A stretch of DNA of 64,000 nt from Marivivens donghaensis (GTDB taxonomy: Bacteria > Pseudomonadota > Alphaproteobacteria > Rhodobacterales > Rhodobacteraceae): NCBI RefSeq assembly GCF_011806565.1, contig NZ_JAATOP010000003.1, forward strand, positions 186,001 through 250,000, in the 5' to 3' direction. The notes under the pieces were generated by a model, which did not search any database, was not told the origin of the DNA, and saw nothing but the letters and a program-made list of their open reading frames with translations. Of the stretch, positions 16,952-26,469 are shown piece after piece. Position 1 is the stretch's first letter, and every line of letters starts with the position of its first letter. Both the position numbers and the translations under genes were made by a program.

Positions 16952-19249
16952 ATGCTGAAAAACACAAAACTCTCGATCAAGCTGCCTGGCGTGATCATTT
17001 TCCTCACGACAATCAGCTGCCTTCTGGTCGGTCTACTGTCGTACGGCGTTGTTCAGAAAAATGTGCGCGATCAGGCTTACGAGGGGCTGAAGTCCGCTGC
17101 TGCCGAGCGTGCCGATGACATCCAGACCTACGCCGATACCATCCTCAGCCAGCTAGAGCTGATGTCGTACGACCGCGGCATGGCGACCTTTGCCGAAGAC
17201 CTGACCGAGGCCTACAGCAGCTCGAACGTCAGCGACGACGGACCGGGTGACATGCTTCGTGCGTTCTACATCACGCAGAACCCGAACAAAAAGAACGAGC
17301 GTTACAAGATGCTCATCAACAGCTACGATCCGACCCGCTATTCGGTGCGTCACGCCCATTGGCAGGAGTCGATCACGCGCCTCGTCGAATATTACAAGTT
17401 CGCCGACATGTACTTCGTCGATAATGACGGCGAGGTCATCTACTCGTGGAACAAGGACGAAGAATTCGGTCGCAACGTTTATGACGACAACGAAATAAGC
17501 ACGACCAAGTTCGCGCTCGTCGCCGCAACAGCCATCCGCAACGGCAAAAAGAACCGCGCCCGCGGCATCGAGACCAGCTTCATCCTGCCCTATGAATACG
17601 GGGACGAGCAGGTCTGGTTTGCCGGTGTGCCGATCTATAACCGCAGTGACGAGTCTCTCGGTGCGCTCGTTGTGCAAATCCCGCTGTCGTCGTTTACTGC
17701 GGTGATGACACGCGAGATGTCGATGACCTACGACACGGACTCGATCCTGATCGCACCGACCCGTGACGGTATGCTTGGCTTCAGTGAAAGCGAAACGATC
17801 GACATCGACTTCCTTGTCGATACGATTGCGGACTCCGAAGTGTCGGTCAAAGCGCTCGCTGCGATCAATGCGGGGGTAGAGCCGCGCACGACCGAAAACG
17901 GGCTCGATATGATATCTGCCTTCGCGTCGGTCCAGCTTCCCGCAGGCACATACGGTATCGTGGTCGAAGCGCTGGAAGACGAAGTGATGGCCGATGCGAA
18001 CCACCTTTTGCGCATCATTGCCCTCGTTACCATTGCCGTTGGCGCGATCGCGGGTCTGTCTGGTCTCGTCTTTGCCCGCTCCGTCGTGCGCCCGATGATC
18101 CGCCTGAAGGACACGCTGACGCAGGTGTCCGAGGACAAGAAGCTTTCTGTCGTGATCCGTGCCCGTCGCAGGGACGAGGTCGGTGAAAGTACCCGCGCCG
18201 TGAAAGAGATCGTCGATATGTTCGACGGCACCCTGATTGCCGTCCGCGCAGAAACCATGAACGTCGCCCGCGCCGCCGACGACATCTCTATCTCTGCGCA
18301 GAGCATTGCGGACAACGCATCGGTCCAGTCGTCGGCTGTCGAGGAACTCAGTTCCTCCGCCGAAGAGACCGCATCGCAAGCGCGTGCCGGCGTCGAAAAC
18401 GCCAAGCGGGCAGGGGATCTTGTGCAGACCACCTCCAACGTTGCGCATGAGGGTAAGGCCAAAGTTGCCGAAATGGTCGGCGCGATGGACGACATCAGCA
18501 AAAGCTCGCAGGAGATCGCCAAGACCATCAAGGTCATCGACGAGATCGCCTTCCAGACCAACCTTCTCGCGCTCAACGCCGCTGTCGAGGCGGCCCGCGC
18601 AGGTGTTCACGGTCGCGGTTTCTCGGTCGTGGCGCAAGAGGTCCGCAACCTCGCGGCCCGCTCCGCCAGGGCCGCCCGCGAAACGGGCGAGCTGATCGAC
18701 AAGTCGGTTCGTCAGGTAAAGGTCGGCGTCGAAGTGTCGGGCGAAACCTCCAAAGCGTTCGAGGACATCGTGGGCAACGTCGCGCATGTCACCGATCTGG
18801 TCGGCAGCATCGTCGCCACGTCCGAAGAACAGCAGCGCAGCGTCGAACATATGAACACGGCGATTATCTCAGTCGCCAAGATCGCCCGCGAAAGCACCAA
18901 TCAGGCCGAGATGATGTCCGAGACGGCAGAAAAGCTCACCACGATGAACAATAACGTGGTCGCCGAACTGTCCCGCTTCCAGCTGACCGAAAGCGCCACC
19001 ACGATCGCCGAGGTCGAAGAGCAGGACGTTTCCGAAGTGGCGCTGGAAACCTATCAGGAAGACTCCGATTTCGAGGATTTCGACAACTTCGGTCCGAAAA
19101 TGACCGACGACCAGATGGTCGAGGCCGCGTTCGAGGACAACACCGCTCCGGACGAGCTGGCCGAGGACATGGAAAACAAGGAGCCCGCCAATAGCACGCA
19201 ACCCGTTCGTTCCGTGGACCGCGACGAGCGCAGCTTCGGCTTCTTCTAA
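16952..19249 (+). CDS. methyl-accepting chemotaxis protein, large periplasmic sensor
   Basis: This 765-residue receptor has TM1 around residues 14-36, a ~320-residue periplasmic region of probable double-Cache type, TM2 near residues 358-380, a HAMP domain and a cytoplasmic signalling domain with the hairpin core [20 protein letters not shown]. Start ATG 16952 (MLKNTKLSIKLP) is preferred over an upstream GTG. The last ~90 residues form an acidic tail (EVEEQDVSEVALETYQEDSD) without the usual CheR-docking pentapeptide. It is outside the main che operon and would feed into it; the ligand is unknown. Confidence 0.9.
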   Translation: MLKNTKLSIKLPGVIIFLTTISCLLVGLLSYGVVQKNVRDQAYEGLKSAAAERADDIQTYADTILSQLELMSYDRGMATFAEDLTEAYSSSNVSDDGPGDMLRAFYITQNPNKKNERYKMLINSYDPTRYSVRHAHWQESITRLVEYYKFADMYFVDNDGEVIYSWNKDEEFGRNVYDDNEISTTKFALVAATAIRNGKKNRARGIETSFILPYEYGDEQVWFAGVPIYNRSDESLGALVVQIPLSSFTAVMTREMSMTYDTDSILIAPTRDGMLGFSESETIDIDFLVDTIADSEVSVKALAAINAGVEPRTTENGLDMISAFASVQLPAGTYGIVVEALEDEVMADANHLLRIIALVTIAVGAIAGLSGLVFARSVVRPMIRLKDTLTQVSEDKKLSVVIRARRRDEVGESTRAVKEIVDMFDGTLIAVRAETMNVARAADDISISAQSIADNASVQSSAVEELSSSAEETASQARAGVENAKRAGDLVQTTSNVAHEGKAKVAEMVGAMDDISKSSQEIAKTIKVIDEIAFQTNLLALNAAVEAARAGVHGRGFSVVAQEVRNLAARSARAARETGELIDKSVRQVKVGVEVSGETSKAFEDIVGNVAHVTDLVGSIVATSEEQQRSVEHMNTAIISVAKIARESTNQAEMMSETAEKLTTMNNNVVAELSRFQLTESATTIAEVEEQDVSEVALETYQEDSDFEDFDNFGPKMTDDQMVEAAFEDNTAPDELAEDMENKEPANSTQPVRSVDRDERSFGFF

Positions 19250-19309
19250 GTCCACTGTTTTCACGCTATCTGCCATCGGCTACATCAGCGGAAACCTAAG
19301 CGGGGGCTT

Positions 19310-20158
19310 ATGATGAAACTGGTTCTGATCCACACGGGCGGCACAATCGGCATGGCGGAAACGCCCAATGGCCTCGCGCCCAAGCCCGGTCTGGTCGAGG
19401 ACGCGATCAAAGCGCGCCTGCCCGAAGGTGTCGAACTGGTCGAACACGTTTTCGATCCGCTGGTCGATAGCGCTGATGTCGGCCCCTCTGACTGGAACCG
19501 CATCCTCGATCTGATCGACGCGGAGCCTGATGCGCCCGTGATCCTCACCCACGGCACCGACACGATGGCCTTTACGGGCGCCGCGCTGTCGCAGGCGCTC
19601 TATGGTCTGGGCCGCCGCGTTGTGATGTGCGGGTCCATGCTGCCGCTCGATATGGACGGCGACGCAGAAGGCAACCTCGACCTCGCGCTTCAGGCGGTGA
19701 TGGAGCCGGAAGAGGGCGTTTTCCTCGCCTTTGCCGACCAGATCATGCCCGCCGCTGGCCTCGTCAAACACAATAGCCATCAGGTCGATGCCTTTCGCTC
19801 CGTCCCTCAATCGCTGTCCGCACCTACCCTACGCCGCTTCGGTCCGCGTAATCTCGCGATCCTGACGCTGTCGCCCGCGCTTCCCGTCACCGCGCTGACC
19901 GCTGCGCTTGGCGGTTTGGACGGTGCTGTACTGCGGGTGTTCGGTTCTGGCACCATGATGAATGACCCCGATCTGATCGTTTCGCTGCGCGCTGCGACCG
20001 ACTCGGGCACACCTATCAGGTGTGTTTCGCAGTGCGAGTCGGGTGGTTTGGAGCCCGGAACCTACGCAGCGGGGGCAGGATTGTGGTCGGCGGGCGTCGA
20101 AAATGGCGGGAATCAGACTGCTGAAGCCGCTCTGGTTTCGCTTTGGTTGCGAAAATAA
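19310..20158 (+). CDS. L-asparaginase, type I-like
   Basis: Hydrolyses asparagine to aspartate and ammonia. Both catalytic threonine motifs are present: HTGGTIGM at the N-terminus and THGTDTMAFTG around residue 80. There is no signal peptide, so it is cytoplasmic. The 282 residues are shorter than the ~330 usual for the family, but nothing essential appears missing. Two adjacent ATGs are possible; GGGGG lies just upstream. It stands alone between the chemoreceptor and the protease. Confidence 0.88.
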   Translation: MMKLVLIHTGGTIGMAETPNGLAPKPGLVEDAIKARLPEGVELVEHVFDPLVDSADVGPSDWNRILDLIDAEPDAPVILTHGTDTMAFTGAALSQALYGLGRRVVMCGSMLPLDMDGDAEGNLDLALQAVMEPEEGVFLAFADQIMPAAGLVKHNSHQVDAFRSVPQSLSAPTLRRFGPRNLAILTLSPALPVTALTAALGGLDGAVLRVFGSGTMMNDPDLIVSLRAATDSGTPIRCVSQCESGGLEPGTYAAGAGLWSAGVENGGNQTAEAALVSLWLRK

Positions 20159-20545
20159 TCGGTCCTGCAAACGCTGATTTAGTCCCCATTCGCCGCTCTC
20201 ATTATATCAAAGTGACTTTGGAATATCCGTTCGTATATCCAAACTTCCGAGCGCGCGCGGCGCGGCAAATTCGGTACCAGATGTAGTGAGGCGCTCCTTG
20301 CGGGAAAGTAATTCAAATTCTAATGGAACTTGAATGTAAAATATACGTTCGCTTATAGCAAGAGTAGCCGAAAGTATCTCAATCAGCGCAAAAAGTAGCT
20401 TTAAAATATGCCGTTCGTAAAATGTTCGTGCCAACAGGATGCTAAAAATACCCCCGTTGTATCTCTGACGGTGCAAGGGAAGGGGGGTGGCTATTTGGTG
20501 TCCTGTTAAGAGCATATTCAATTGGCAGATGTAGTGAGTTCTGCC
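20159..20545 (+). promoter_or_regulatory. AT-rich upstream region of the serralysin gene with repeated motifs
   Basis: This 387-base gene-free stretch is markedly more AT-rich than its surroundings. It contains CGTTCG preceded by AATAT at three places (20222-20233, 20340-20351, 20406-20417) and a 13-base direct repeat CAGATGTAGTGAG at 20278-20290 and 20526-20538. The second copy lies just before the protease ATG. The density of repeats suggests a complex control region; the binding factor is unknown. Confidence 0.55.
20325..20349 (+). promoter_or_regulatory. candidate EcfG-type promoter
   Basis: GGAAC, 16 bases, then CGTT matches the alphaproteobacterial general-stress sigma consensus and is the same spacing as the promoters at 54563-54594. 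It lies about 197 bases upstream of the serralysin ATG. With nine fixed bases a chance match in a window this size is possible. Confidence 0.4.
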
Positions 20546-21982
20546 ATGACCAGTGTAAATCAAAATCTCGCCGTAAACGCCCTGAATGGTTCGCAAGCAA
20601 CCAAGTATGTGACCCAATCGGGCGCCGCCTCCATCGACACCTTCTTCGAAGGTTCGCCGAAAGTGTGGGCTCCGAACAACGGTAGCGGCCCGACGCAAAT
20701 CAGCTTCAGCTTCTACACCGGCAACAGCGCCACGTTGAACGAAGGCGCATACGGTAGCGGCTTTGCCGGCCAGATCGCCAACGAGCCGACCGTCCAGTTC
20801 TCCGACGCGCAGAAAGCCGCGATCCGCGCCGCTCTGACCGAGTGGGAAAAGGTCGCCAACGTCGAATTCGTCGAAGTTCAGGAAGTGAACGGCGACGCTG
20901 GCACGATGCGCTTCTTCGGCACCAACGAAAGCTACAACGGTTACGCAGCCTACGGCTTCTACCCGTCCTCCACTTCGGCCGGTGGCGACATATGGCTGAT
21001 GGAAGACTACATGACCGCTGACAGCTGGGAGCAGGGTGAAACCTGGCAGTTCCGTACGCTGATGCACGAAATCGGTCACGCGATGGGCCTCGGTCACGCA
21101 GGTGAGGGCGGCTCTGCCGATTTCCCGACGTACCGTACCTACTCTATCATGGCCAAGAGCGACTATGCGTCGAGCTGGGCCATCGTCGACGGCGAATTCC
21201 GTTACACCGTTTCGAACACCCCGATGGTCTACGACATCCAGGCGATGCAGTACCTCTACGGTGCGAACGAAACCTATAATGCAGGCGACACGACCTACAA
21301 ATTCGAGCAGAACGACGCCCAAGTCACCGCCATCTGGGATGCCGGCGGCGAGGACACTTTCGACTTTACCGGCTTCACGGCCGACAACATCATCGACATG
21401 CGTGCGGGCAAATATTCGACCATCGCGTTCGACGGCGTCCGTGAAGGTACCGTCAACATCGGCAACGCATTCGGTGTGACTATCGAAAACATCGATTCTG
21501 GTGCGGGCAACGACAAGATCACCGGCAATGACGCCGACAACGAGATCAACGCAGGTGCTGGCCGCGATGTGGTCAAGGGCCTCGACGGTGACGACGTCAT
21601 CGCCGGCGGTGCAGGTAACGACAAACTGCGCGGTCAGGACGGCAACGACGTGCTGAACGGCGGCGAAGGCAAGGACAAGCTCTACGGCGGTGCCGGTTCC
21701 GACCAACTGTTTGGCGACGCGACCGACCTGCTGGTGGGCAACGGCGGCGCTGACCGCTTCATCTTCATCGGCGCCGAGGGCCGCATCAAGATCAAGGACT
21801 TCGACGCCGGTGAAGGCGACGTCATCATCGCAGCCGCTTCGAACGGCGAAAGCGCAGGTGACATCCAGTCGCAAGCCTACGAGAGCGGCAAGAACACGAT
21901 CCTTCTGTTCGACGACTTCAAGATCGTGCTGAAAAATACGCAGCTCGACGACCTCGAAGACCACTCGGGCTGGCTCTTCTAA
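20546..21982 (+). CDS. secreted serralysin-type metalloprotease with RTX repeats
   Basis: Zinc endopeptidase of the M10B/serralysin type, 478 residues. It carries HEIGHAMGLGH (zinc ligands near residues 174, 178 and 184) and a Met-turn YSIMAKS. These are followed by Gly/Asp-rich RTX nonapeptides (GGAGNDKLRG, GGEGKDKLYG, GGAGSDQLFG) that bind calcium and fold after type I secretion. There is no N-terminal signal peptide, as expected for type I substrates, and the C-terminal part is hydrophobic and aromatic. ATG 20546 is chosen over an upstream TTG that would run into the regulatory repeat. No type I secretion genes lie nearby. Confidence 0.92.
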   Translation: MTSVNQNLAVNALNGSQATKYVTQSGAASIDTFFEGSPKVWAPNNGSGPTQISFSFYTGNSATLNEGAYGSGFAGQIANEPTVQFSDAQKAAIRAALTEWEKVANVEFVEVQEVNGDAGTMRFFGTNESYNGYAAYGFYPSSTSAGGDIWLMEDYMTADSWEQGETWQFRTLMHEIGHAMGLGHAGEGGSADFPTYRTYSIMAKSDYASSWAIVDGEFRYTVSNTPMVYDIQAMQYLYGANETYNAGDTTYKFEQNDAQVTAIWDAGGEDTFDFTGFTADNIIDMRAGKYSTIAFDGVREGTVNIGNAFGVTIENIDSGAGNDKITGNDADNEINAGAGRDVVKGLDGDDVIAGGAGNDKLRGQDGNDVLNGGEGKDKLYGGAGSDQLFGDATDLLVGNGGADRFIFIGAEGRIKIKDFDAGEGDVIIAAASNGESAGDIQSQAYESGKNTILLFDDFKIVLKNTQLDDLEDHSGWLF

Positions 21983-21985
21983 GAC

Positions 21986-22021
21986 AAAAACGCAGCGATC
22001 TTGCCGATTGCTGCGTTTTTT
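21986..22021 (+). terminator. intrinsic terminator after the serralysin gene
   Basis: AAAAACGCAGCGATC and GATTGCTGCGTTTTTT form a long stem followed by a T-run, directly after the protease stop codon. Confidence 0.9.
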
Positions 22022-22096
22022 CTTTGCTGTACTGGCGTCAGCGTAAATCTTCTGGTGTACTATGACTGTAAGTCGTTCCACTTTTGAGGATGTTTC

Positions 22097-22315
22097 ATGT
22101 CGGATGAGCAAAAGCTGCTTCAGCGCAAGGTCATGCTGATGTGTTTTCTCGGCACCCACATTCCGCTTACCGTGCTGTGTATCTACGCGATGACTAGCGG
22201 CGTGGCTGGCGTGGGCATGATGCTGCTGGCAACATTGCTCGCCACCGTAGTCGGCGCGGGTGTTGCGCTGCTTGCCGTCAGAAACGGTTTCCGTGCGATG
22301 GCGACGGCTAACTGA
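22097..22315 (+). CDS. small two-helix membrane protein
   Basis: This 72-residue protein starts at an ATG preceded by GAGGATG. It has two hydrophobic segments, about residues 13-34 (MLMCFLGTHIPLTVLCIYAM) and 38-60, with short charged ends. No family is recognised. It ends 8 bases inside the convergent neighbour. Confidence 0.55.
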   Translation: MSDEQKLLQRKVMLMCFLGTHIPLTVLCIYAMTSGVAGVGMMLLATLLATVVGAGVALLAVRNGFRAMATAN

Positions 22316-22637
22316 AAATCCAGTTCAGCACGATGACCTTCGCGGTCAGAAGCGCCAGCAGGCCCAGCCCGTACCACTGCCATTTTTCGATTTTAAACCG
22401 GCGCTCCTTCGTGGGATAGCCGAGTTCGTCCTGCACGGCGCTCAGCACTTGCAGTTTTTCGGCAGGCGACAGCGTCGGCCCGTAAGCCTGTTCGAGGATT
22501 TCGAACCAGTAGAGCGTATCCTCACCGAAGTCCGCACGCGCCTTCGCGCCCTCGTCGGCTTCGGCCAGCCCGATCAGGAACTCCATCGCATCGAGGCTGC
22601 GCTGTGCATCCGGCGAGATATCATCGGTGTCGGGCAT
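22308..22637 (-). CDS. hypothetical C-terminally anchored membrane protein
   Basis: 109 residues: an acidic N-terminal domain of ~85 residues (SPDAQRSLDAMEFLIGLAEADEG) and one C-terminal hydrophobic helix (WYGLGLLALLTAKVIVLNWI) ending almost at the C-terminus, so it is probably tail-anchored facing the cytoplasm. No family is recognised. It is convergent with the small membrane protein gene and divergent from the sigma factor gene. Confidence 0.6.
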   Translation of the reverse strand: MPDTDDISPDAQRSLDAMEFLIGLAEADEGAKARADFGEDTLYWFEILEQAYGPTLSPAEKLQVLSAVQDELGYPTKERRFKIEKWQWYGLGLLALLTAKVIVLNWIFS

Positions 22638-22810
22638 CGGGGTCCAATAAAAGAGGGTTCGCTAGGAATTACGTGTCCGCTCCGAAAGAGTTGCGCTTTT
22701 CGCGCCCGCAGCAGAACACGGCTAGTAAAACGCGCAACCTGTGCTAGTTTTCTCATGTGCAGAAACAGTCCGCAGGAGCGGGCGATCGGGCCGAATAGCG
22801 ACTTGGCCGT

Positions 22811-23395
22811 ATGTTTTCTGCGGCAGTAATCGGGGGCGATGTGGCTGCTTCGGACGATGACAGTAATGTGCTACTGGTCGACATCGCGCGCGGATCGCGT
22901 GATGCGTTTGACCGGTTTTACGAACTCCACGCAGGGCTTGCTTTCGGTGTCGTGCTCCGCGTTGTGCGCGACCGTGCGCTGGCCGAGGATATTTTGCAGG
23001 ACGTGTTCGTCAAGGTCTGGCGGTCCGCCGGTCAGTTCGACCGCAACCGCTCTGCCGCGACGACGTGGCTGGTCACCATCGCCCGCAATGCCGCCATCGA
23101 CAACGTCCGCCGCTCGCAGCGCCGCGTGATGACGACCCAGATCAACGAATGGAACGGCGGGAACGACAAGTCTTCCGAAGACGAGATGATGATCACCGAC
23201 GACAAGCGCGTGCTGGCGATCTGCCTTGACGAGCTTGAAGGCAAGCAGCGCTGGGCTGTCGGGAAGGCGTACCTCGAAGGCTTCACCTATCAGGAACTGG
23301 CCGTCGCGATGGACGCCCCGCTGAATACCGTTCGGTCGTGGCTGCGCCGGTCGTTGCATCGCTTGCGCCTCTGCCTTGAGGAGCGCCAATTATGA
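22811..23395 (+). CDS. ECF RNA polymerase sigma factor, SigK/RpoE-like
   Basis: Sigma region 2 is recognisable (DAFDRFYELHAGLAFGVVLR, DILQDVFVKVW) and region 4 has GFTYQELAVAMDAPLNTVRS, a helix-turn-helix for -35 recognition. The protein has 194 residues if ATG 22811 is used. A GTG at 22841, preceded by GGGGGCGAT, has a better ribosome site and would remove ten weakly conserved residues. The stop overlaps the start of the anti-sigma gene (ATGA), the standard sigma/anti-sigma coupling. Confidence 0.9.
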   Translation: MFSAAVIGGDVAASDDDSNVLLVDIARGSRDAFDRFYELHAGLAFGVVLRVVRDRALAEDILQDVFVKVWRSAGQFDRNRSAATTWLVTIARNAAIDNVRRSQRRVMTTQINEWNGGNDKSSEDEMMITDDKRVLAICLDELEGKQRWAVGKAYLEGFTYQELAVAMDAPLNTVRSWLRRSLHRLRLCLEERQL

Positions 23396-23718
23396 GCGAA
23401 GACCTCGAAGCGCTGGCAGGCGAATACGTGCTGGGCGTGCTGCCTTCTGACGAAGAGCACGCGTTCGAAGTCCGTATGCGCACCGATGCCGAGGCCCGCG
23501 CGTGGGTGGATTACTGGCGCGCCAGTTTCGCGGAGTGGTCGCAGGCCCTGCCGCCCGCACCCGTGCCGCACGTCAAAGACCGCATCGACGAGGCGATATT
23601 CGGCAAGCCGACGTTCAAACGGTGGGAAAGGGTGCTGCTCCACCCGTTCTTCGTCCCCGGTATCGTACTGGTCATTCTGGCGGCAACGCTACTCAAGGTG
23701 CTCCTGATCCCGCACTAG
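23392..23718 (+). CDS. minimal RskA-like anti-sigma factor
   Basis: The N-terminal ~65 residues (LEALAGEYVLGVLPSDEEHAF... then ARAWVDYWRASFAEW) match the anti-sigma domain of the RskA/ChrR-associated family, which holds the sigma factor at the membrane. One hydrophobic helix follows (FFVPGIVLVILAATLLKVLL), and the protein ends three residues later. Typical RskA proteins have ~230-250 residues with a periplasmic sensor domain; here it has 108 and no periplasmic domain. The frame is clean, with no sign of a downstream remnant. Confidence 0.8.
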   Translation: MSEDLEALAGEYVLGVLPSDEEHAFEVRMRTDAEARAWVDYWRASFAEWSQALPPAPVPHVKDRIDEAIFGKPTFKRWERVLLHPFFVPGIVLVILAATLLKVLLIPH

Positions 23719-26255
23719 GCGTTGTCCGCCTTTTCCAGCTGGTCCGCGAGGTGCGCGAGCAGCATATCCATGTCCATCGGCTTCGACAGAACCAGAGATG
23801 CGCCAGCCTCGTGGAAGCGTTCCATATCGTTGCCGACCGCCGCAGCCGTGAGGCCGATCATCGGGAAGGTGTGGCCCCGTTCGATCAGCGTCTTGATCAG
23901 CACATCGCCTTCCATTTCGGGCATGAAGAGGTCCGTCACAAGCAGATCGGGTGTGGCGCTCGATAGGGCGTACATCGCTTCCACACCCGTGCGGGCCAGC
24001 GTGACGGAACGGAAGATTTTCTCCAGCCGCGCTTTGGTGACATCAGCGACCAGCGCGTTGTCTTCGACCAGCAGCACGTCCATCTGCGCAAGGCGGGCAG
24101 GGTCGGCGGTCTTGCGGACCGCTGCGACTTCATCGGGATCGTTCGACACGTCTTCGGGCACGCTGATCATATAGCACGCGCCGCGCGGCTGTTTGACGTA
24201 CTCGATTGTGCCGCCAAGCAGCTCCACCGCCGTCTTTGCGATGTAGAGGCCAAGCCCGCTGCCGTCCGCCTGATTGCGCGGGTCGCTGCTGCCACGTTCG
24301 AAGGGTTCGAAGAGGCGTTCGACCTGCTCGGGCGCGATGCCGATGCCGTCGTCCTTGACTGTCCAGACGCTCCACGGATTGTCGTCCTCGTCGCGCACGC
24401 AATCGAAGCCGATGTCGATTTTGCGCCCGCGCGAGTGGATGATCGCGTTGCGCACGAGGTTGCCGATCAGCTGCTTGAGGCGCGCACTGTCCCCGACGCG
24501 GCTCATGTGGGCGTTCCGGCCCAGCGTCACGCCGATGGTCATTTTGTATTTCGACGCTTGGTCCTGATAGGTGTTGCGCACCGTGTCGGCCAGTTCGGAC
24601 GGCTTGTAGGGCTTCTTGACGACCGCGAGGTTCTGTTCGGGGTTCACCGCCTGACGCATGTCCGACAGCACGCCGAGCAGTTGGTGCGATGCCTCTTTCA
24701 GCTTCGGTTGCAGCTTCGCCACGGTTTCTTCGCCAAGGTCTTCGATCAGCATCGACATGACGGACGCAGGGGTGCGGATCTCGTGCGAGATGATCGAGAA
24801 CATGCGCCGCTGCCGCTCGTCCTTTTCTTCCAGCACGGCGAGCGCCTTTTCCAGATCTTCGCGCTGGGCGGCCTGAACGGTGACGTCCATGACGAGTCCA
24901 TAGGCCAGCTTCGCACCGCTCTCGGACCGCTCGGCCCAGACGAGAATGCGCAGGATACGGATTTTTTCGCTGCGGCCACGGACGTGCAGTACCAGTTCCG
25001 CCGTCTGTCCGGGTTCCACGATGCCCAAGGTCGCCAGTTTCGCCTGTGCGTCGGGCTCGAACCGCTCGAACAGATCGAAAATCGGAACGAACGGATGTTC
25101 GAGCGAGAACATCCGCTGACCCGTCCGGTCGAGCTGGATGATCGCTTGGTTCTGGTTGACCACGAAGATGCCCACACCGGCAAAATCGCGCGCGGCATCG
25201 AGGCGGCGGATACTGGCTTTGCTGGTCTGTTCGCGGTGTTCGACAAATCCGCGATAGCTGAGGATATAGCCCACGAAGGCCAGCAGGATGATGGCGTAGT
25301 AATCCATCAGGTTGTCGCGGGCGTCGGTCGGGATGATGTCCTTGAGTAAGTTACCCGTCATTCCCGAATAGAGCGCAAAACCCGTCGCCTGCGCAAGCGG
25401 CGCGATACGGGGGGGCAGGACAAAGCACAGCGCGATAGCAACGAGGATCGCATCCATCGGTTGGAAGCCGCCGTAGCCTTCGAGGTGCAGGATCGCGAGG
25501 CAGAAATAGATCGCGAGCGTCGGCGCGACATACTGCGCGTCCTTCAGTTCGGCCTTTTGCAGAACGGCGAGGAAGAACACCAGCAGCACGGTGCAGCCGC
25601 GCAGGGTGCGTTTGATGGCGAGCGACAGGAAGCTGTCGTCAAACCCCATCAGCGCCTGAAGGTCCGGCGACAGGTTGGCCATATAGGTGTAGAACGTCGC
25701 GATCATCGCGAGGTTCAAGGCAAGGAAGCCCGCCTGCGTGACCAGAACCATCGTCATATCAGCGGCATAGGCGGACAGGAGCGTCTTGGCCCGCTGGAGC
25801 GTCCGCATCGCGACAAGCCCCGTAATCACCGCGCTGACGATGTTGATAATCAGGAAGAACACCACAACCCAAGGCGCGGTAATGAGCAGCTCCCGCCAGT
25901 GATCCATCCCGCTAATGGGAAGGAAAATCGGCATCAGGAAGACGAAGGTGAACACCACTACGGGCACCCAGAACAGGCGCGCGGGGTAGATAATCATGCC
26001 GATGATGATGGTGTAATGCGCGATGTGCGGGCTGAACTGGATCGCGAACAGGTTCGAGCCGTGCATCGCCGCGCCGACCGACATCAGCAGCGTCCACATC
26101 ACCACGACGGGCACGAGGAAGATCAGGAACCTGAACGGAGCCTTCGCCACGTTGCGCCGCAGTTTATACAGGCGCGAGACGGCAAAACCGTCCTTGAGCG
26201 GTTCGGTAGACGAGAAAAACTCTGGCTTCACACTGGGATCAGAAAGTCGGTTCAT
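23715..26255 (-). CDS. membrane-bound hybrid histidine kinase with receiver domain
   Basis: 846 residues. The first ~330 form a multi-helix membrane domain (about eight hydrophobic segments starting FLIFLVPVVVMWTLLMSV). Next come a PAS-like region, a HisKA domain with the phospho-acceptor in FSIISHEIRTPASVMS, and a HATPase domain (DDGIGIAPEQVERLFEPF, GSGLGLYIAK). The C-terminal receiver contains LLVTDLFMPEMEGD and a conserved lysine in LSKPMD. The start has AGGAAAC upstream. Its stop overlaps the stop of the anti-sigma gene on the other strand. Signal and partner are unknown; no output regulator is adjacent. Confidence 0.9.
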   Translation of the reverse strand: MNRLSDPSVKPEFFSSTEPLKDGFAVSRLYKLRRNVAKAPFRFLIFLVPVVVMWTLLMSVGAAMHGSNLFAIQFSPHIAHYTIIIGMIIYPARLFWVPVVVFTFVFLMPIFLPISGMDHWRELLITAPWVVVFFLIINIVSAVITGLVAMRTLQRAKTLLSAYAADMTMVLVTQAGFLALNLAMIATFYTYMANLSPDLQALMGFDDSFLSLAIKRTLRGCTVLLVFFLAVLQKAELKDAQYVAPTLAIYFCLAILHLEGYGGFQPMDAILVAIALCFVLPPRIAPLAQATGFALYSGMTGNLLKDIIPTDARDNLMDYYAIILLAFVGYILSYRGFVEHREQTSKASIRRLDAARDFAGVGIFVVNQNQAIIQLDRTGQRMFSLEHPFVPIFDLFERFEPDAQAKLATLGIVEPGQTAELVLHVRGRSEKIRILRILVWAERSESGAKLAYGLVMDVTVQAAQREDLEKALAVLEEKDERQRRMFSIISHEIRTPASVMSMLIEDLGEETVAKLQPKLKEASHQLLGVLSDMRQAVNPEQNLAVVKKPYKPSELADTVRNTYQDQASKYKMTIGVTLGRNAHMSRVGDSARLKQLIGNLVRNAIIHSRGRKIDIGFDCVRDEDDNPWSVWTVKDDGIGIAPEQVERLFEPFERGSSDPRNQADGSGLGLYIAKTAVELLGGTIEYVKQPRGACYMISVPEDVSNDPDEVAAVRKTADPARLAQMDVLLVEDNALVADVTKARLEKIFRSVTLARTGVEAMYALSSATPDLLVTDLFMPEMEGDVLIKTLIERGHTFPMIGLTAAAVGNDMERFHEAGASLVLSKPMDMDMLLAHLADQLEKADNA

Positions 26256-26469
26256 GTTTCCTGCACGTTCCGGCCTGCCACGTCACCGGTCCTCCAACAC
26301 ATCCATATCGGCACGCGGCAGCGTTGCCTGTCAAATCACAGTACGACCAACGGACGAGTGCATGAAGTCACGCACCGCCAATGATTGCCGATCGTATCCT
26401 ATTGTATCGGGATACGTTGAAGAATCTTCTTCGGTTGCAAGATTTTGCAATCCGCGAGGGTCGCTCGCG

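Noticed and set aside
20207-22159. 650-residue minus-strand frame opposite the serralysin gene
   Set aside because: Antisense shadow of RTX repeats; no start site or family resemblance.
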